From Solibacteraceae bacterium (lineage in GTDB: Bacteria > Acidobacteriota > Terriglobia > Bryobacterales > Bryobacteraceae), in the NCBI GenBank assembly GCA_021324015.1, contig JAJPJX010000099.1:1-64000 (forward strand): a stretch of DNA of 64,000 nt, in the 5' to 3' direction. The notes under the pieces were generated by a model, which had not been told where the DNA came from, made no database searches, and saw only the letters and a program-made list of their open reading frames with translations. The first letter of the stretch is position 1. Each line of letters begins with the position of its first letter. Below are positions 8,018 to 15,906 of the stretch, one piece after another. The position numbers and the translations under genes were made by a program.

Positions 8018-9157
8018 CTACCGGAAGATTCCGGTGTGGCCCAGGGAGTAGCGGCCGGGCTGCGGATAGACACACAGCCCGTGCGGCCCCTTGCCCACCG
8101 GGATGCGCGCCAGGAGGTGCCCGTCGGTGGTATCGAAAGCGTAGACCTCCTTGCTGTAGCGCCCGCTCAGCCAGAGCACTTTGCCGTCCGCCGAGACTCC
8201 GCCCATATCCGGACTGCCGCCCTCCGGGATCCGCCACTTGGTCACTTCTTTCCGCGTGGCCAGATCGATCACCGAGACCGATCCCTCGCCGCGGTTCGAC
8301 GCGTACAGGTACTTCGAGTCCCGGCTGACGTAGAGGCCGTGCGCGCCCTTCCCGGTGGGCAGAAAGCCGATGATTTTCATCGACTCCCCGTCGATTTCGT
8401 AGACCCCGTCCGCCATCATGTCCGCCACGTAGAACACGCGCCCGTCCGGCGACAGCTTGACATCCTGCGGCATGCCACCGGCCTTGAGGGCCACATGACC
8501 CACCATCTTCCGGGATTCGGTGTCCACCTTGATGACCTGCGAGTCAAACTCGCAGCTGGCCAGAAAGTACCGTCCGTTGGCGGAGAAATCCAGGTGGTCG
8601 ACGCCGCGGTAGGGAATTTCCAGGGAATCTTTGAGCTTCATGGTCTGCGGATCCAGGAAGTTCAGCCGCCGGATGCGCTCGGCGCAGACCACCGCATACT
8701 TGCCGTCCGGAGTGTAGTACATGTTGTACGGATCTTTCACGAAGATCTTCCGGCCCGGCTTGCCAGTCAGCGGATCGACCTGGATGAGCTGGTCGTTCAG
8801 GTCGCACAGCACCCACAGGGTGCGCATATCGTAGGAAGGCGTCACGTGCTGCGGCTGCTTGCCCACGGGAAAACTGTGAATGATCCGAAAGGTCCGCGGA
8901 TCGATCACGTCCACCCGGTTGGCGCCCGAGTCCGGCACATAGACGAGCGGACGGAACTCCCGCACCACTGGGCTCAGCGCGCCCGGGCGATCGGCGGCGT
9001 AAATATCGTGCGGATCCAGAATGGGCGGCATACCCGGCAGCGGGTTCGCCATGGGGTCCAGAGGCGCTGGCACGGATGCCGCGGTGTGGTTGCCCGAACA
9101 TGCGGAAAAGGCAAGACAGAGGACCATGGTCGACAGCAGGAACTGGGATTTGGGCAT
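8018..9157 (-). CDS. YVTN-type beta-propeller lipoprotein
   Basis: 379 residues. The start at 9157 gives MPKSQFLLSTMVLCLAFSACSG, a signal peptide ending in an FSA-Cys lipobox-like site (Cys20), so probable membrane anchoring after lipidation, though the -3 Phe is not ideal. The rest is a repeated beta-propeller with YVTN/lactonase-like blades: VYVPDSGANRVDVIDPRTF, YAVVCAERIRRLNFLDPQT, YASNRGEGSVSVIDLATR and AFDTTDGHLLARIPVGKGPHG. Such proteins bind ligands or surfaces, or serve as redox or lactone-processing scaffolds; no catalytic residues are recognisable. It diverges from the methylase gene at 9195, with start codons 37 bp apart. GGGAG lies 11 nt upstream of the start. Confidence 0.85.
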   Translation of the reverse strand: MPKSQFLLSTMVLCLAFSACSGNHTAASVPAPLDPMANPLPGMPPILDPHDIYAADRPGALSPVVREFRPLVYVPDSGANRVDVIDPRTFRIIHSFPVGKQPQHVTPSYDMRTLWVLCDLNDQLIQVDPLTGKPGRKIFVKDPYNMYYTPDGKYAVVCAERIRRLNFLDPQTMKLKDSLEIPYRGVDHLDFSANGRYFLASCEFDSQVIKVDTESRKMVGHVALKAGGMPQDVKLSPDGRVFYVADMMADGVYEIDGESMKIIGFLPTGKGAHGLYVSRDSKYLYASNRGEGSVSVIDLATRKEVTKWRIPEGGSPDMGGVSADGKVLWLSGRYSKEVYAFDTTDGHLLARIPVGKGPHGLCVYPQPGRYSLGHTGIFR

Positions 9158-9181
9158 TGGTCTGTTGTCTCCCAGCATAGC

Positions 9182-9187
9182 TAACAT
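9182..9187 (+). promoter_or_regulatory. Start-proximal TANNNT box for the SpoU methylase
   Basis: TAACAT ends 7 nt before the ATG at 9195, with no Shine-Dalgarno between. This fits a leaderless start; only a weak -35 (TTGGTC, 18 bp upstream) is visible. Confidence 0.35.
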
Positions 9188-9194
9188 TGTTGTG

Positions 9195-9722
9195 ATGGAT
9201 CGGCTTCCCTTCCAGGTGACGCGGGCCGGCGCGGCGTATCAGCGCATCGCCGGGCTGCCGGTGGCCGTGCTGCTGGACAACGTACGCAGCCTGTACAACG
9301 TGGGAGCCTTCTTCCGCACGGGCGATGCCGCGGGCATTCAGAAGCTGTATCTCTGCGGCATCACCGGCTATCCGCCCAAGGCCGGCATCGCCAAAACGGC
9401 GCTGGGATCGGAAAGCTCTGTCTCCTGGGAGCACGCCTGGGATGCCCTGCCGGTGCTGGCCAGACTGCACGACCGCGGCTACGAACTCGCGGCCGTGGAG
9501 ACCACCCTGCATGCCGTAGACCTGTTCGACTGGCAGCCCCGATTCCCCGTCTGCCTGATCTTCGGCCACGAGGTGGAGGGCATCCGCCCCTCGCTCTCCG
9601 AGCTTTGCGATACCCACGTACGCATCCCCATGCTCGGAGCCAAGCACTCTCTGAATGTGGCCACGGCGGGAGGAGTGGTGGTGTACGAACTGCTGCGCAA
9701 GTATCGCGCGCTGATGCGGTGA
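9195..9722 (+). CDS. SpoU/TrmH-family RNA 2'-O-methyltransferase
   Basis: 175 residues from the ATG giving MDRLPFQVTRAG. It consists almost entirely of the SPOUT knot domain. Motif 1 is in VAVLLDNVRSLYNVGAFFRT (Asn and Arg of the family's N-x-G/R signature), motif 2 in CLIFGHEVEGI, and motif 3 in IPMLGAKHSLNVATAGGVVV, which contains the SAM-binding knot and the conserved Ser-Leu-Asn. It methylates ribose 2'-OH in tRNA or rRNA; the short size without an N-terminal L30-like extension is closer to TrmL/TrmH-like enzymes than to RlmB. The target nucleotide cannot be assigned. It diverges from the propeller lipoprotein and is convergent with the MarR gene 19 bp downstream. Confidence 0.88.
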   Translation: MDRLPFQVTRAGAAYQRIAGLPVAVLLDNVRSLYNVGAFFRTGDAAGIQKLYLCGITGYPPKAGIAKTALGSESSVSWEHAWDALPVLARLHDRGYELAAVETTLHAVDLFDWQPRFPVCLIFGHEVEGIRPSLSELCDTHVRIPMLGAKHSLNVATAGGVVVYELLRKYRALMR

Positions 9723-9741
9723 GAGTGCGGCGAGGGAGGAT

Positions 9742-10212
9742 TCAGCCGGCCCGCTCGCGGGCCTGCTCCAGCAGGTCGATCAGCGTGCGCAGCCGTGCGG
9801 CGCCCAGCGGTCCGAGGTGCTTCCTCGCGAACTCCTCCACAGCGGGCTGCATCTCCTCCAACAGCTTCAGCCCGGCCTGCGTGATGCGCACCGCGATCAC
9901 GCGCCGGTCCTTGCGGTCCCGGGAACGCGTCACCAGACCGCGGCTCTCCATGCGGTCCAGCAGCCGCGTAATGTCCGGGTCGCGCGTGATCAGGCGCTCG
10001 CCCACCTCGCCGCAGCAGAGACCTTCATGGCCCGCGCCCCGCAGAATCCGCAGCACATTGTATTGCGTGGGCGAGAGGTCCCAAGGCTTCATCAACTGAG
10101 CCTGCGCGGACACGAGCCGGTCCGCGGTGCGGATCAGGTTGACGAAGGCCTCGTCCTCCAGCCTCGGAAACGGCTTGCTTTGCTTGATTTCGGCCTGCAG
10201 CTTCCCGCTCAT
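9742..10212 (-). CDS. MarR-family transcriptional regulator
   Basis: 156 residues, typical length. The helical dimerisation N-terminus (VNLIRTADRLVSAQAQLM) is followed by the winged helix: LSPTQYNVLRILRGAG, LCCGEVGERLITRDPDITRLLDRMESRGLVTR, and the wing SRDRKDRRVIAVRIT. It ends with the C-terminal dimer helices. MarR proteins repress genes for efflux, oxidative or phenolic stress and usually autoregulate. Here a near-palindromic TTGTTTAGACAA lies exactly in the spacer of its own promoter (see 10222-10250), which supports autorepression. Its gene follows the ABC exporter genes on the same strand (52 bp), so the exporter may be a related target. Two adjacent Cys (LCCGE) at the start of the DNA-binding region could be redox-sensitive; that is inference. 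Confidence 0.92.
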   Translation of the reverse strand: MSGKLQAEIKQSKPFPRLEDEAFVNLIRTADRLVSAQAQLMKPWDLSPTQYNVLRILRGAGHEGLCCGEVGERLITRDPDITRLLDRMESRGLVTRSRDRKDRRVIAVRITQAGLKLLEEMQPAVEEFARKHLGPLGAARLRTLIDLLEQARERAG

Positions 10213-10221
10213 GCCACCTTC

Positions 10222-10250
10222 ATTTTATTTGTTTAGACAATTACTGTAAA
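10222..10250 (-). promoter_or_regulatory. Promoter of the marR gene
   Basis: On the minus strand TTTACA (10250-10245), a 17-bp spacer and TAAAAT (10227-10222) form a good sigma-70 promoter. The -10 box ends 9 nt before the ATG at 10212, with a GAAGGTGG ribosome-binding-like stretch within those bases. Confidence 0.65.
10229..10240. promoter_or_regulatory. Candidate MarR operator inside the promoter spacer
   Basis: TTGTTTAGACAA is symmetric at 10 of 12 positions (TTGT...ACAA arms) and lies wholly between the -35 and -10 boxes. A dimer bound here would block RNA polymerase. Assignment to this MarR protein is inferred from position only. Confidence 0.5.
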
Positions 10251-10264
10251 GAGGAGCATTTACC

Positions 10265-11881
10265 CTATTCGCTCGCCACCGGGCCCTCGCCCCGGCTCAA
10301 TTCCGCCAGCAGCGTCTCGCGCCGGCGCCCGGCAGCCTCCACCGCCGAGTCCATCGCGATCCGGTATACCACAGCGCCGAGCAGCGCAGCGAAGGCCAGC
10401 ACGCCGTAAAAAGCCGTCTGGCTGTCGAACACCGCCCGCGCCAGATACGCCAGAAACACCGGCAGGAGCGCCGCCGGGAAGAACAGGAAGACCAGCCCCT
10501 GCCAGCGTCCCGCGGCGCCGCCCTGGGAGACGCGCTCCGGGTTCATGGCCCGCGGATAGTGCACCGAACTCAGGTTGCCGATGGCCAGCAGGTACAGCGC
10601 CGCTACCGGCGTCACCAGAAAGGCCTCTAAGATCTTTGCCACCGGGATGCGGATCCGCAGCAGCAGGCTGGCTGCCGTGACCAGCCCGATTTCCAGCAGG
10701 ATGAAGAGAGCCGCCGCCAGGTTCTTGCCGGCTAGGGTAGTCGAGACAGGCGCCGGCAGCGAGAAATAGACCTGCGCGGCCGAGCGGTCAAAGCCGAAGG
10801 CATTCCAGTAGGACACCTGGCCGAGCAGTGTCAGCGCGTAGACGCTGACGACGGCCAGGAAGTTTTGCGCCACCGCGGAGTCCAACCTGCCCTGCTGGCC
10901 GATCGCCACGGGCAGCCAGACCAGCACGCCGAACGAGAATCCCATGATGAAGACCAGGCGGAACCGCGGAGTGCGGCTTAGGGAGCGGAGTTCCTTCTCG
11001 ACGATGGCCGCCAGCGGATCGCGCAACAGGCTGCCGGGCAGGCGGAAGAGCCATTCCAGCCGGACCGGCTTCGCTTCGGCCGGGTCGATTTCCGTGGCCC
11101 GGGCGGCCTGGGCGTCAAACCGCAGGCTGCGCTCAAACTGCCAGCGGCCGAAGGCCCAGGCCGCCAGCGTCCAGGCAGCCAGCACGGCGGCTCCGGCCAC
11201 CCAACCGCCACCCGCCATCCACCGCGCCGCGCCCGCCCAGGGGCACGGCAGAAAGTGCGCCGCCGCGAACATCTCGTCGAGACTCCGCGGCGCTCTTCCC
11301 GTCGAGACCAGCAGCCGCGGCGTGGCGACCGCCAGGACCAGGAACAGCACCAGGGCCTCGCGGATGTGCTTGCGCGCCAGCAGCCGCTCCACCAGGCACC
11401 GCAGCCCGGCGGCCAGCAGCAGGTTGAACGCCACGAACACCAGCGCGCCCGAAAGCAGCCGGGGGGCCGCCGTCCACCCGCCATACAGCGAGTTGCGCAG
11501 CAGTCCCGCCACGCCTCCCGCCAGCAGGAGCAGCATCTCGGCGCAGGTGGTCAAGCGCAGCAGCACTTCGACCCGGAACAGCAGGCGGTGCGGCACCGGA
11601 TAGACCAGCAGCTTGCGCAGGTCCAGAGAGGCGCCCATGCTGGCTGAAACGAGCGGCGCGAGCTGCCAGTAAAGGAACACCAGCAGCAGACCGGTGGGCA
11701 GCAGCGTACCCGCCTGCGCGCCGGAACCGGCCATGGCCTCCTCGACCATCAGCCCGAGCATCGCCCAGAAGCCGTACCAGGCAAAAGCGATCCCCAAGGA
11801 CAAGGCCGCCCCTCGCCGGCTGGATCCCAGCCGGAAGCCGCGCATGCTCAGCCACTGCGCCCTGAGGATCGCCGCAATCAT
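10265..11881 (-). CDS. ABC-2-type transporter permease, multi-spanning
   Basis: 538 residues from ATG 11881 (MIAAILRAQWLSMRGF); a GTG at 11923 would add 14 polar residues and overlaps an intergenic repeat, so the ATG is preferred. About eleven or twelve hydrophobic segments are visible in two halves, separated by a large polar section (about 255-300, rich in Arg and Glu: ATEIDPAEAKPVRLEW). This is typical of fused-dimer ABC-2 permeases. Short amphipathic pieces such as LDLRKLLVYPVPHRLLF are the coupling-helix signature of this group. It pairs with the ATPase encoded just upstream (11986-12741) and probably exports a lipid, peptide, drug or polysaccharide across the inner membrane. Substrate unknown. 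It is followed by the marR gene. Confidence 0.87.
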   Translation of the reverse strand: MIAAILRAQWLSMRGFRLGSSRRGAALSLGIAFAWYGFWAMLGLMVEEAMAGSGAQAGTLLPTGLLLVFLYWQLAPLVSASMGASLDLRKLLVYPVPHRLLFRVEVLLRLTTCAEMLLLLAGGVAGLLRNSLYGGWTAAPRLLSGALVFVAFNLLLAAGLRCLVERLLARKHIREALVLFLVLAVATPRLLVSTGRAPRSLDEMFAAAHFLPCPWAGAARWMAGGGWVAGAAVLAAWTLAAWAFGRWQFERSLRFDAQAARATEIDPAEAKPVRLEWLFRLPGSLLRDPLAAIVEKELRSLSRTPRFRLVFIMGFSFGVLVWLPVAIGQQGRLDSAVAQNFLAVVSVYALTLLGQVSYWNAFGFDRSAAQVYFSLPAPVSTTLAGKNLAAALFILLEIGLVTAASLLLRIRIPVAKILEAFLVTPVAALYLLAIGNLSSVHYPRAMNPERVSQGGAAGRWQGLVFLFFPAALLPVFLAYLARAVFDSQTAFYGVLAFAALLGAVVYRIAMDSAVEAAGRRRETLLAELSRGEGPVASE

Positions 11882-11921
11882 GCGCACCCGCCCGCGGCCC
11901 GTGGAAATATCCGGAGGCGCC

Positions 11922-11948
11922 ACCGCTCCCTGACGGTCGCGTCTCGGT
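11922..11948. repeat. Palindromic intergenic repeat, copy 1
   Basis: A 27-bp unit beginning ACCGCTCCCTGACGGTCGCG and ending CTCGGT; ACCG at the left pairs with CGGT inside. It matches the element at 43533-43558 except for one extra A and one G/T change. It lies between the ABC ATPase and permease genes. Confidence 0.55.
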
Positions 11949-11985
11949 AAGCCAGGCGCTCGCGTTTAGATTGGGTCACGGTCTG

Positions 11986-12741
11986 CTACAGCCAATCCAG
12001 TTTGGCAAACTCCCGTTCGGCGCCCACCACGCGCACAAACACCTCTTCGAGCGACTCGGCGCCGCCGCGCAGGTCCGCCAAAGCGCCCTCGGTGACGATC
12101 CTGCCTTCTTGGATGATGGCCACGCGGTCGCACAGCCGCTCGACGACCTCCAGCACGTGCGAGGTCAGGAAGATGGTGGCCCCCCGCCGCACCTGGTCCA
12201 GCAGAATGTCCTTCATCAGCCGCGCCCCCACGGCGTCCACCCCTTCAAACGGCTCGTCCATGAGAAACAGATCGGGGTGGTGAATCAACGCCGCCGCCAT
12301 GGCCAGGCGTTTGCGCATGCCCTTGGAGTATTCGGCGATGAGCTTGCGATTCTCGTTTAGCTTGAACACGTCGAGCAGCGCCCGGCCGCGATCCCGCGCC
12401 ACCGCGCGATCGAGGCCGTACATGCGCCCCACGAATTCCAGGAACTCCGCGCCGGTCAGGCGGTCAAAGAGCAGCGATTCGTCCGGCACCAGCCCGATGC
12501 GCTGCTTGATCTCCGTTTCCTGCCCAGGCATGCGCAAGCCCAGCAACTCGATCTCCCCGGAGGTCGGCGGCACCAGGCCCGTGAGCATGCGGATGGTGGT
12601 GGATTTGCCCGCGCCGTTCGGTCCCAGGAATCCAAAGAAACACCCGCGCGGCACCGTGAGGTTGACGCCATCCACCGCGGCTTTGTTTCCGTAGACTTTG
12701 CGCAGACCGCGCACCACAATGGCGGGGGACGGTTCCGTCAT
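11986..12741 (-). CDS. ABC transporter ATP-binding protein (ABC-2 exporter class)
   Basis: 251 residues. Walker A GPNGAGKST (40-48), a Q-loop position reading VPDES (Asp replacing the usual Gln), ABC signature YSKGMRKRL (138-146, SKGM variant typical of the CcmA/NatA-like class) and Walker B FLMDEP (159-164), followed by the D-loop and the switch His in LTSHVLEVVERL. It powers the permease encoded immediately downstream (gap of about 100 bp containing a repeat). Together they form a two-gene exporter unit with no substrate-binding protein, so export rather than uptake is expected. TAACAT lies 8 nt before the ATG without a Shine-Dalgarno. Confidence 0.95.
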   Translation of the reverse strand: MTEPSPAIVVRGLRKVYGNKAAVDGVNLTVPRGCFFGFLGPNGAGKSTTIRMLTGLVPPTSGEIELLGLRMPGQETEIKQRIGLVPDESLLFDRLTGAEFLEFVGRMYGLDRAVARDRGRALLDVFKLNENRKLIAEYSKGMRKRLAMAAALIHHPDLFLMDEPFEGVDAVGARLMKDILLDQVRRGATIFLTSHVLEVVERLCDRVAIIQEGRIVTEGALADLRGGAESLEEVFVRVVGAEREFAKLDWL

Positions 12742-12749
12742 CCACCACC

Positions 12750-12755
12750 ATGTTA
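12750..12755 (-). promoter_or_regulatory. Start-proximal TANNNT box for the ABC ATPase gene
   Basis: On the minus strand TAACAT is followed by 8 nt and the ATG at 12741. No recognisable -35 or ribosome-binding site is present, which suggests a leaderless transcript. Confidence 0.35.
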
Positions 12756-12808
12756 CAACCGGCGCCCGGCGGATTTTGCCCGCCCGGGTGCGGGTCCACG
12801 GGGCCGCG

Positions 12809-14338
12809 TTACACCGTGACCAACTCCACGCCCGCCTTGTGCAACGCGTATCCGGTCTCGCGCAGATAGTCGCCGTACCCGGTCATCCAGTGGAAGCCTT
12901 TCATCTCTTCCAGCAGCTTGCGCGTGTCGCCTTTGATGGCCACGTCGATCTGGCTGCGACAGATGGGCAGGGAGGGGTTGTCCACGATCTCGCCGGCGAA
13001 TCCCACCCACTTGCGAGAGGCAAAATCCGGAACCAGGTTGGTGACCACCTGCCCTTTCCGCATGTCGACCTTGGGAGCCGCGCCGTAGTCCGATTCGAAG
13101 TGCGTCAGCACCTTCACCGGGGCCTCTTCGGCGCCGTCCATCTTGCGCGGCGCGGTGCAGTGCGCCAGGGTGACCAGCCCGTCGTGCGGGTAGGTCGGAT
13201 CATTCAGGAAAACCGGCCTGGAAGCGAGGTAATGCAGCAGGATACCGGAAGGAATCACCACGAAATCCGATTCGCAGAAGGCCATGTAGCCGTCGTCGTT
13301 CAGCAGGCTGAGGGGCAGGCAGGCGGTAGTCTGGGACATGGGCATGATCGTAGCCATGCAATGGTTGATGGTGATGGCGTCGGTGGCGGCCTCATCCAGC
13401 AGGTCGCGGAACACTTCCGTGAGGACGAAGGCGTTTTCGACGAACTCCCGCGAGGTTTCGAGCGTCACTCCCGGCCTGGCCAGATAGCCGGCGGCTTCGG
13501 CGCGGCAGCGCTTCACCAGCGCGGGGTTCTCGCGCGCCCGCTGGATGCGCCTGCCGAGATCCTCGTAGGAGACCGTGCGGATATCCAGCTTCCACAATTC
13601 GCGCGCCCGGTCAGGGGCCGTGCGGCCGCCTTCGCCCCAGCCGCTCGGGCCGCCCACCGCCACGATGCGCTTGCCCAGCGTGTTTTTCAAGCCGTAGAGC
13701 CCCCGCAGGCGGGCGAGCAGGTCCGCCTGGTCATCCACCACGACGTCCTCGACACGCATGCCGGGCTGCCCGTAGTCATCCACCGTCTTGCGCAGATAGC
13801 GCGGGTGAGCGATCTCGTACCAGAGGTAAACCGGTCCGGAGCGGTGCCGCAGGAACAACAGGTTCCAGCGGTCCGGAGGCGTGAGCGCTTCCAGGGCCTT
13901 GGCGCTGCCGCCCGCGGCGTAGACCAGGCGCACATCGCCCGGCTCCCGCGCCAGCGCCGCGGCCTGTTCCGGGCTCTTCACGGCGGCCAGCGGGCGGATT
14001 TGCACCCGGAAACCAGCCTGCGAACTCACGTGAAACAGTTCCCGCCGGATGCGTTCCTGCTCGGCCGCGGCGTCCTGCTCGGTCTGGATGCCGCCCCATG
14101 CTCGCCAGCTCGTGGCCGGGCGCCGCTGCGGCGTTTCGTAGAGCAGCACCGGCTGCACGGCGAGGGGCTGCGCGATGGGAGCCTGACGCGCCGGATCGCG
14201 CACGCCGGCCGCGGAGGTGGAACGAAGCGCGGGCAGCGCGAGGCTGCCGGCCAGAAACCCGCGCCGGCTGACACCGGCCTGGGGGCAGCCGCCGCACGCG
14301 GAAACGCTGCAGGGGCCGCACGGATCCTTCGGAGTCAT
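12809..14338 (-). CDS. Tat-exported L-fucose/L-arabinose-isomerase-like protein with N-terminal Cys cluster
   Basis: 509 residues. Residues 24-45 form a twin-arginine signal (VSRRGFLAGSLALPAL). Ahead of it is an unusual cysteine cluster, C7-x2-C10-x4-C15-x2-C18. The mature part resembles the L-fucose isomerase-like fold: an N-terminal Rossmann-like half (YLWYEIAHPRYLRKTVDDYG, VVAVGGPSGWG-type loops) and a C-terminal half with TINHCMATIMPMSQTTACL, LPLSLLNDDGYMAFCESDF and the RPVFLNDPTYPHDG stretch. In related isomerases these regions hold the metal-binding Glu/Asp/His. Enzymes of this family interconvert aldoses and ketoses; an exported version could act on sugars in the periplasm or be a non-catalytic sugar sensor. 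Function is not proven. It is downstream of a DUF2905 gene on the same strand. Confidence 0.7.
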   Translation of the reverse strand: MTPKDPCGPCSVSACGGCPQAGVSRRGFLAGSLALPALRSTSAAGVRDPARQAPIAQPLAVQPVLLYETPQRRPATSWRAWGGIQTEQDAAAEQERIRRELFHVSSQAGFRVQIRPLAAVKSPEQAAALAREPGDVRLVYAAGGSAKALEALTPPDRWNLLFLRHRSGPVYLWYEIAHPRYLRKTVDDYGQPGMRVEDVVVDDQADLLARLRGLYGLKNTLGKRIVAVGGPSGWGEGGRTAPDRARELWKLDIRTVSYEDLGRRIQRARENPALVKRCRAEAAGYLARPGVTLETSREFVENAFVLTEVFRDLLDEAATDAITINHCMATIMPMSQTTACLPLSLLNDDGYMAFCESDFVVIPSGILLHYLASRPVFLNDPTYPHDGLVTLAHCTAPRKMDGAEEAPVKVLTHFESDYGAAPKVDMRKGQVVTNLVPDFASRKWVGFAGEIVDNPSLPICRSQIDVAIKGDTRKLLEEMKGFHWMTGYGDYLRETGYALHKAGVELVTV

Positions 14339-14372
14339 CGGCCAATATCGTACTATATTGTCCGAAACTGTT

Positions 14373-14585
14373 CTACCGGCGGAACAGCCACGCGGCCAGC
14401 GAGAACAGCAGGCTCAGCAGGAGGCAGGTGGCCAGAGGGAAATAGAAGGTCGAATTCCGGCCGCGGATGACGATGTCCCCCGGCAGGCGCCCCAGGCGGA
14501 ACGGCAGCCGGCCCCCGAACGAGAGCAGCACTCCCGCGACGATCAGGATCGCGCCCAGTAGGATCAGCGAACGGCCCAGCCCCAT
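14373..14585 (-). CDS. DUF2905 small membrane protein
   Basis: 70 residues from the ATG giving MGLGRSLILLGAIL; a longer start adds only polar residues. Two membrane segments (about 4-24 and 47-66) flank the conserved loop GRLPGDIVIRGRNSTFYFPLA, which is diagnostic of DUF2905. Its function is unknown; the family is widespread and often sits next to housekeeping genes. The gene is only 34 bp upstream of the Tat-exported isomerase-like gene and may share its mRNA. CATAAT lies 6 nt before the start codon, with no Shine-Dalgarno. Confidence 0.88.
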   Translation of the reverse strand: MGLGRSLILLGAILIVAGVLLSFGGRLPFRLGRLPGDIVIRGRNSTFYFPLATCLLLSLLFSLAAWLFRR

Positions 14586-14753
14586 AGCCCTATTATGGGC
14601 TCTCAACGGACCCCGGCAGGACGGACCACGCCGGCCGGAGGGCAGATTCCCCGGGGAGGATGCGGGCCGGGCGAACTAAGGGAATCGTCCCCGCATTATC
14701 GGGCTTTTCGCGGATATGAGCGGCGGCCTTTGCGCCTTATGCTGGAGGCGCAG

Positions 14754-15233
14754 ATGGGCCACAGTCGCGGTAAACAGAAAGGCTCCGAGGTGCTCGAGTT
14801 TGGCTTCGTGGTCACGCCGATGCTGGGGTTCACCTTGCTCATCATCGACATCGGCTGGGGCGTGTTCACGCGCAGCACCTTGCAATACGCGGTGCGCGAG
14901 GGCGTGCGCTACGCGGTAACCAGCCAAACCGCGACCGGCCTGGGGCAGAAGGATTCCATCAAGCAGGTGGTGCAGCAGAACGCTCTGGGGATGCTGGCGG
15001 GCCAGAGCGGGCTGGATAAGATTCAGGTGCGTTTCTACACGCCGGAGACGTTTACGGACGTCTCGGACGATCCGGGCGCGAATGCGGGCGGAAACCTGGT
15101 CGAGGTGGCCGTAGAGGGATTTTCCTGGCTGCCGCTGATGCCGCTGATGCGCAGCAACAGCGCGCTGTCCATGGCGGCGCGGGCCATGGACCGCATGGAG
15201 GCCTCGCCGCCGACCGGACCACCTCCATTGTAG
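14754..15233 (+). CDS. TadE-like pilus-assembly/secretion protein
   Basis: 159 residues from the ATG at 14754, chosen because GGAGG (14744-14748) sits 5 nt upstream; an ATG at 14739 is possible. After a short basic N-terminus the TadE signature follows: SEVLEFGFVVTPMLGFTLLI (one membrane segment, Glu near its start) then LQYAVREGVRYAV. The remaining 100 residues are extracytoplasmic. TadE proteins are pseudopilin-like parts of Tad/Flp pilus systems, processed by a prepilin peptidase. It is the first of three co-directional genes (TadE, TadE-like, TadG/VWA) with 10-bp and -14-bp junctions. No tadA, tadB/C, flp or rcpA is present in the window. Confidence 0.85.
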   Translation: MGHSRGKQKGSEVLEFGFVVTPMLGFTLLIIDIGWGVFTRSTLQYAVREGVRYAVTSQTATGLGQKDSIKQVVQQNALGMLAGQSGLDKIQVRFYTPETFTDVSDDPGANAGGNLVEVAVEGFSWLPLMPLMRSNSALSMAARAMDRMEASPPTGPPPL

Positions 15234-15243
15234 GAAGATGGCC

Positions 15244-15906
15244 ATGCCAACACACCAGTACAGCCGGCAGGGCGGATCCGCCGTGGAATTCGCGCTGCTA
15301 ACGGTGGTGTGGGCGCCGCTGTTGCTGGGCACACTGGCCATCGGCACGACCATGATCCGCGGCCTCCAGACCATCCAGGTAGTGCGCGACACCGGTCACA
15401 TGTACGCGCGTGGCGTGGATTTTTCGCTTAACGGAAATCAAGCCATGGTGGCCTGGCTGGGCCAGGAGTTGGGAATGGCCGCCTCCGGCGGGCAAGGCGT
15501 GGTGATTCTTTCCACCATCACCTATGTGGGCCGCTACCAGTGCAAGGCGGCCGGGGTGGCCGACAGCGCCGACCCTCCCAACCCCACCGCGGGCTGCACC
15601 AACTATGGGCATTTTGTGTTCGCACACCGGCTGACGATCGGAAACAAGCCGCTGCGGGCCAGCAGTTTTGGTAATCCGGACGCGGCGTTGGTGGACGCCA
15701 CAACCGGCTATATCACGAGCGACAACTACGTCAAGCAAGCCGGCGCGCGCGCCGATAGCTTCACGTTGTTGCCCAAGCCGAAGGAGGACGGCACGGATGG
15801 ATTTCAGGCGGGCGGATTTGCCTACGTGGTGGAGGCGTACTTCCTGGCGCCCGAGTTTCCCGGCTTTCTGAACCATCCAGGCACGTATTCTTATGCTCTG
15901 TTTTAA
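15244..15906 (+). CDS. Second TadE-like protein
   Basis: 220 residues from the second ATG (15244), 6 nt after AGGAAG; the ATG at 15238 leaves too little space. The signature SRQGGSAVEFALLTVVWAPL begins a membrane segment (to about residue 40) and is followed by RGLQTIQVVRDTGHMYARGVDF, equivalent to the TadE 'REGARYA' helix. Residues 50-220 are extracytoplasmic with three cysteines (QCKAAGVAD, TAGCTNYG and none later), so one disulfide is plausible. It probably assembles with the preceding TadE and following TadG proteins at the cell envelope. Its 3' end overlaps the next gene by 14 bp, indicating translational coupling. Confidence 0.8.
   Translation: MPTHQYSRQGGSAVEFALLTVVWAPLLLGTLAIGTTMIRGLQTIQVVRDTGHMYARGVDFSLNGNQAMVAWLGQELGMAASGGQGVVILSTITYVGRYQCKAAGVADSADPPNPTAGCTNYGHFVFAHRLTIGNKPLRASSFGNPDAALVDATTGYITSDNYVKQAGARADSFTLLPKPKEDGTDGFQAGGFAYVVEAYFLAPEFPGFLNHPGTYSYALF

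Noticed and set aside
7923-8237. N-terminal extension of the GT2 glycosyltransferase
   Set aside because: The extension is Arg/Gly/Ala-rich and antisense to the propeller lipoprotein end; the GT-A fold starts at MLSIVIPIHNEE.
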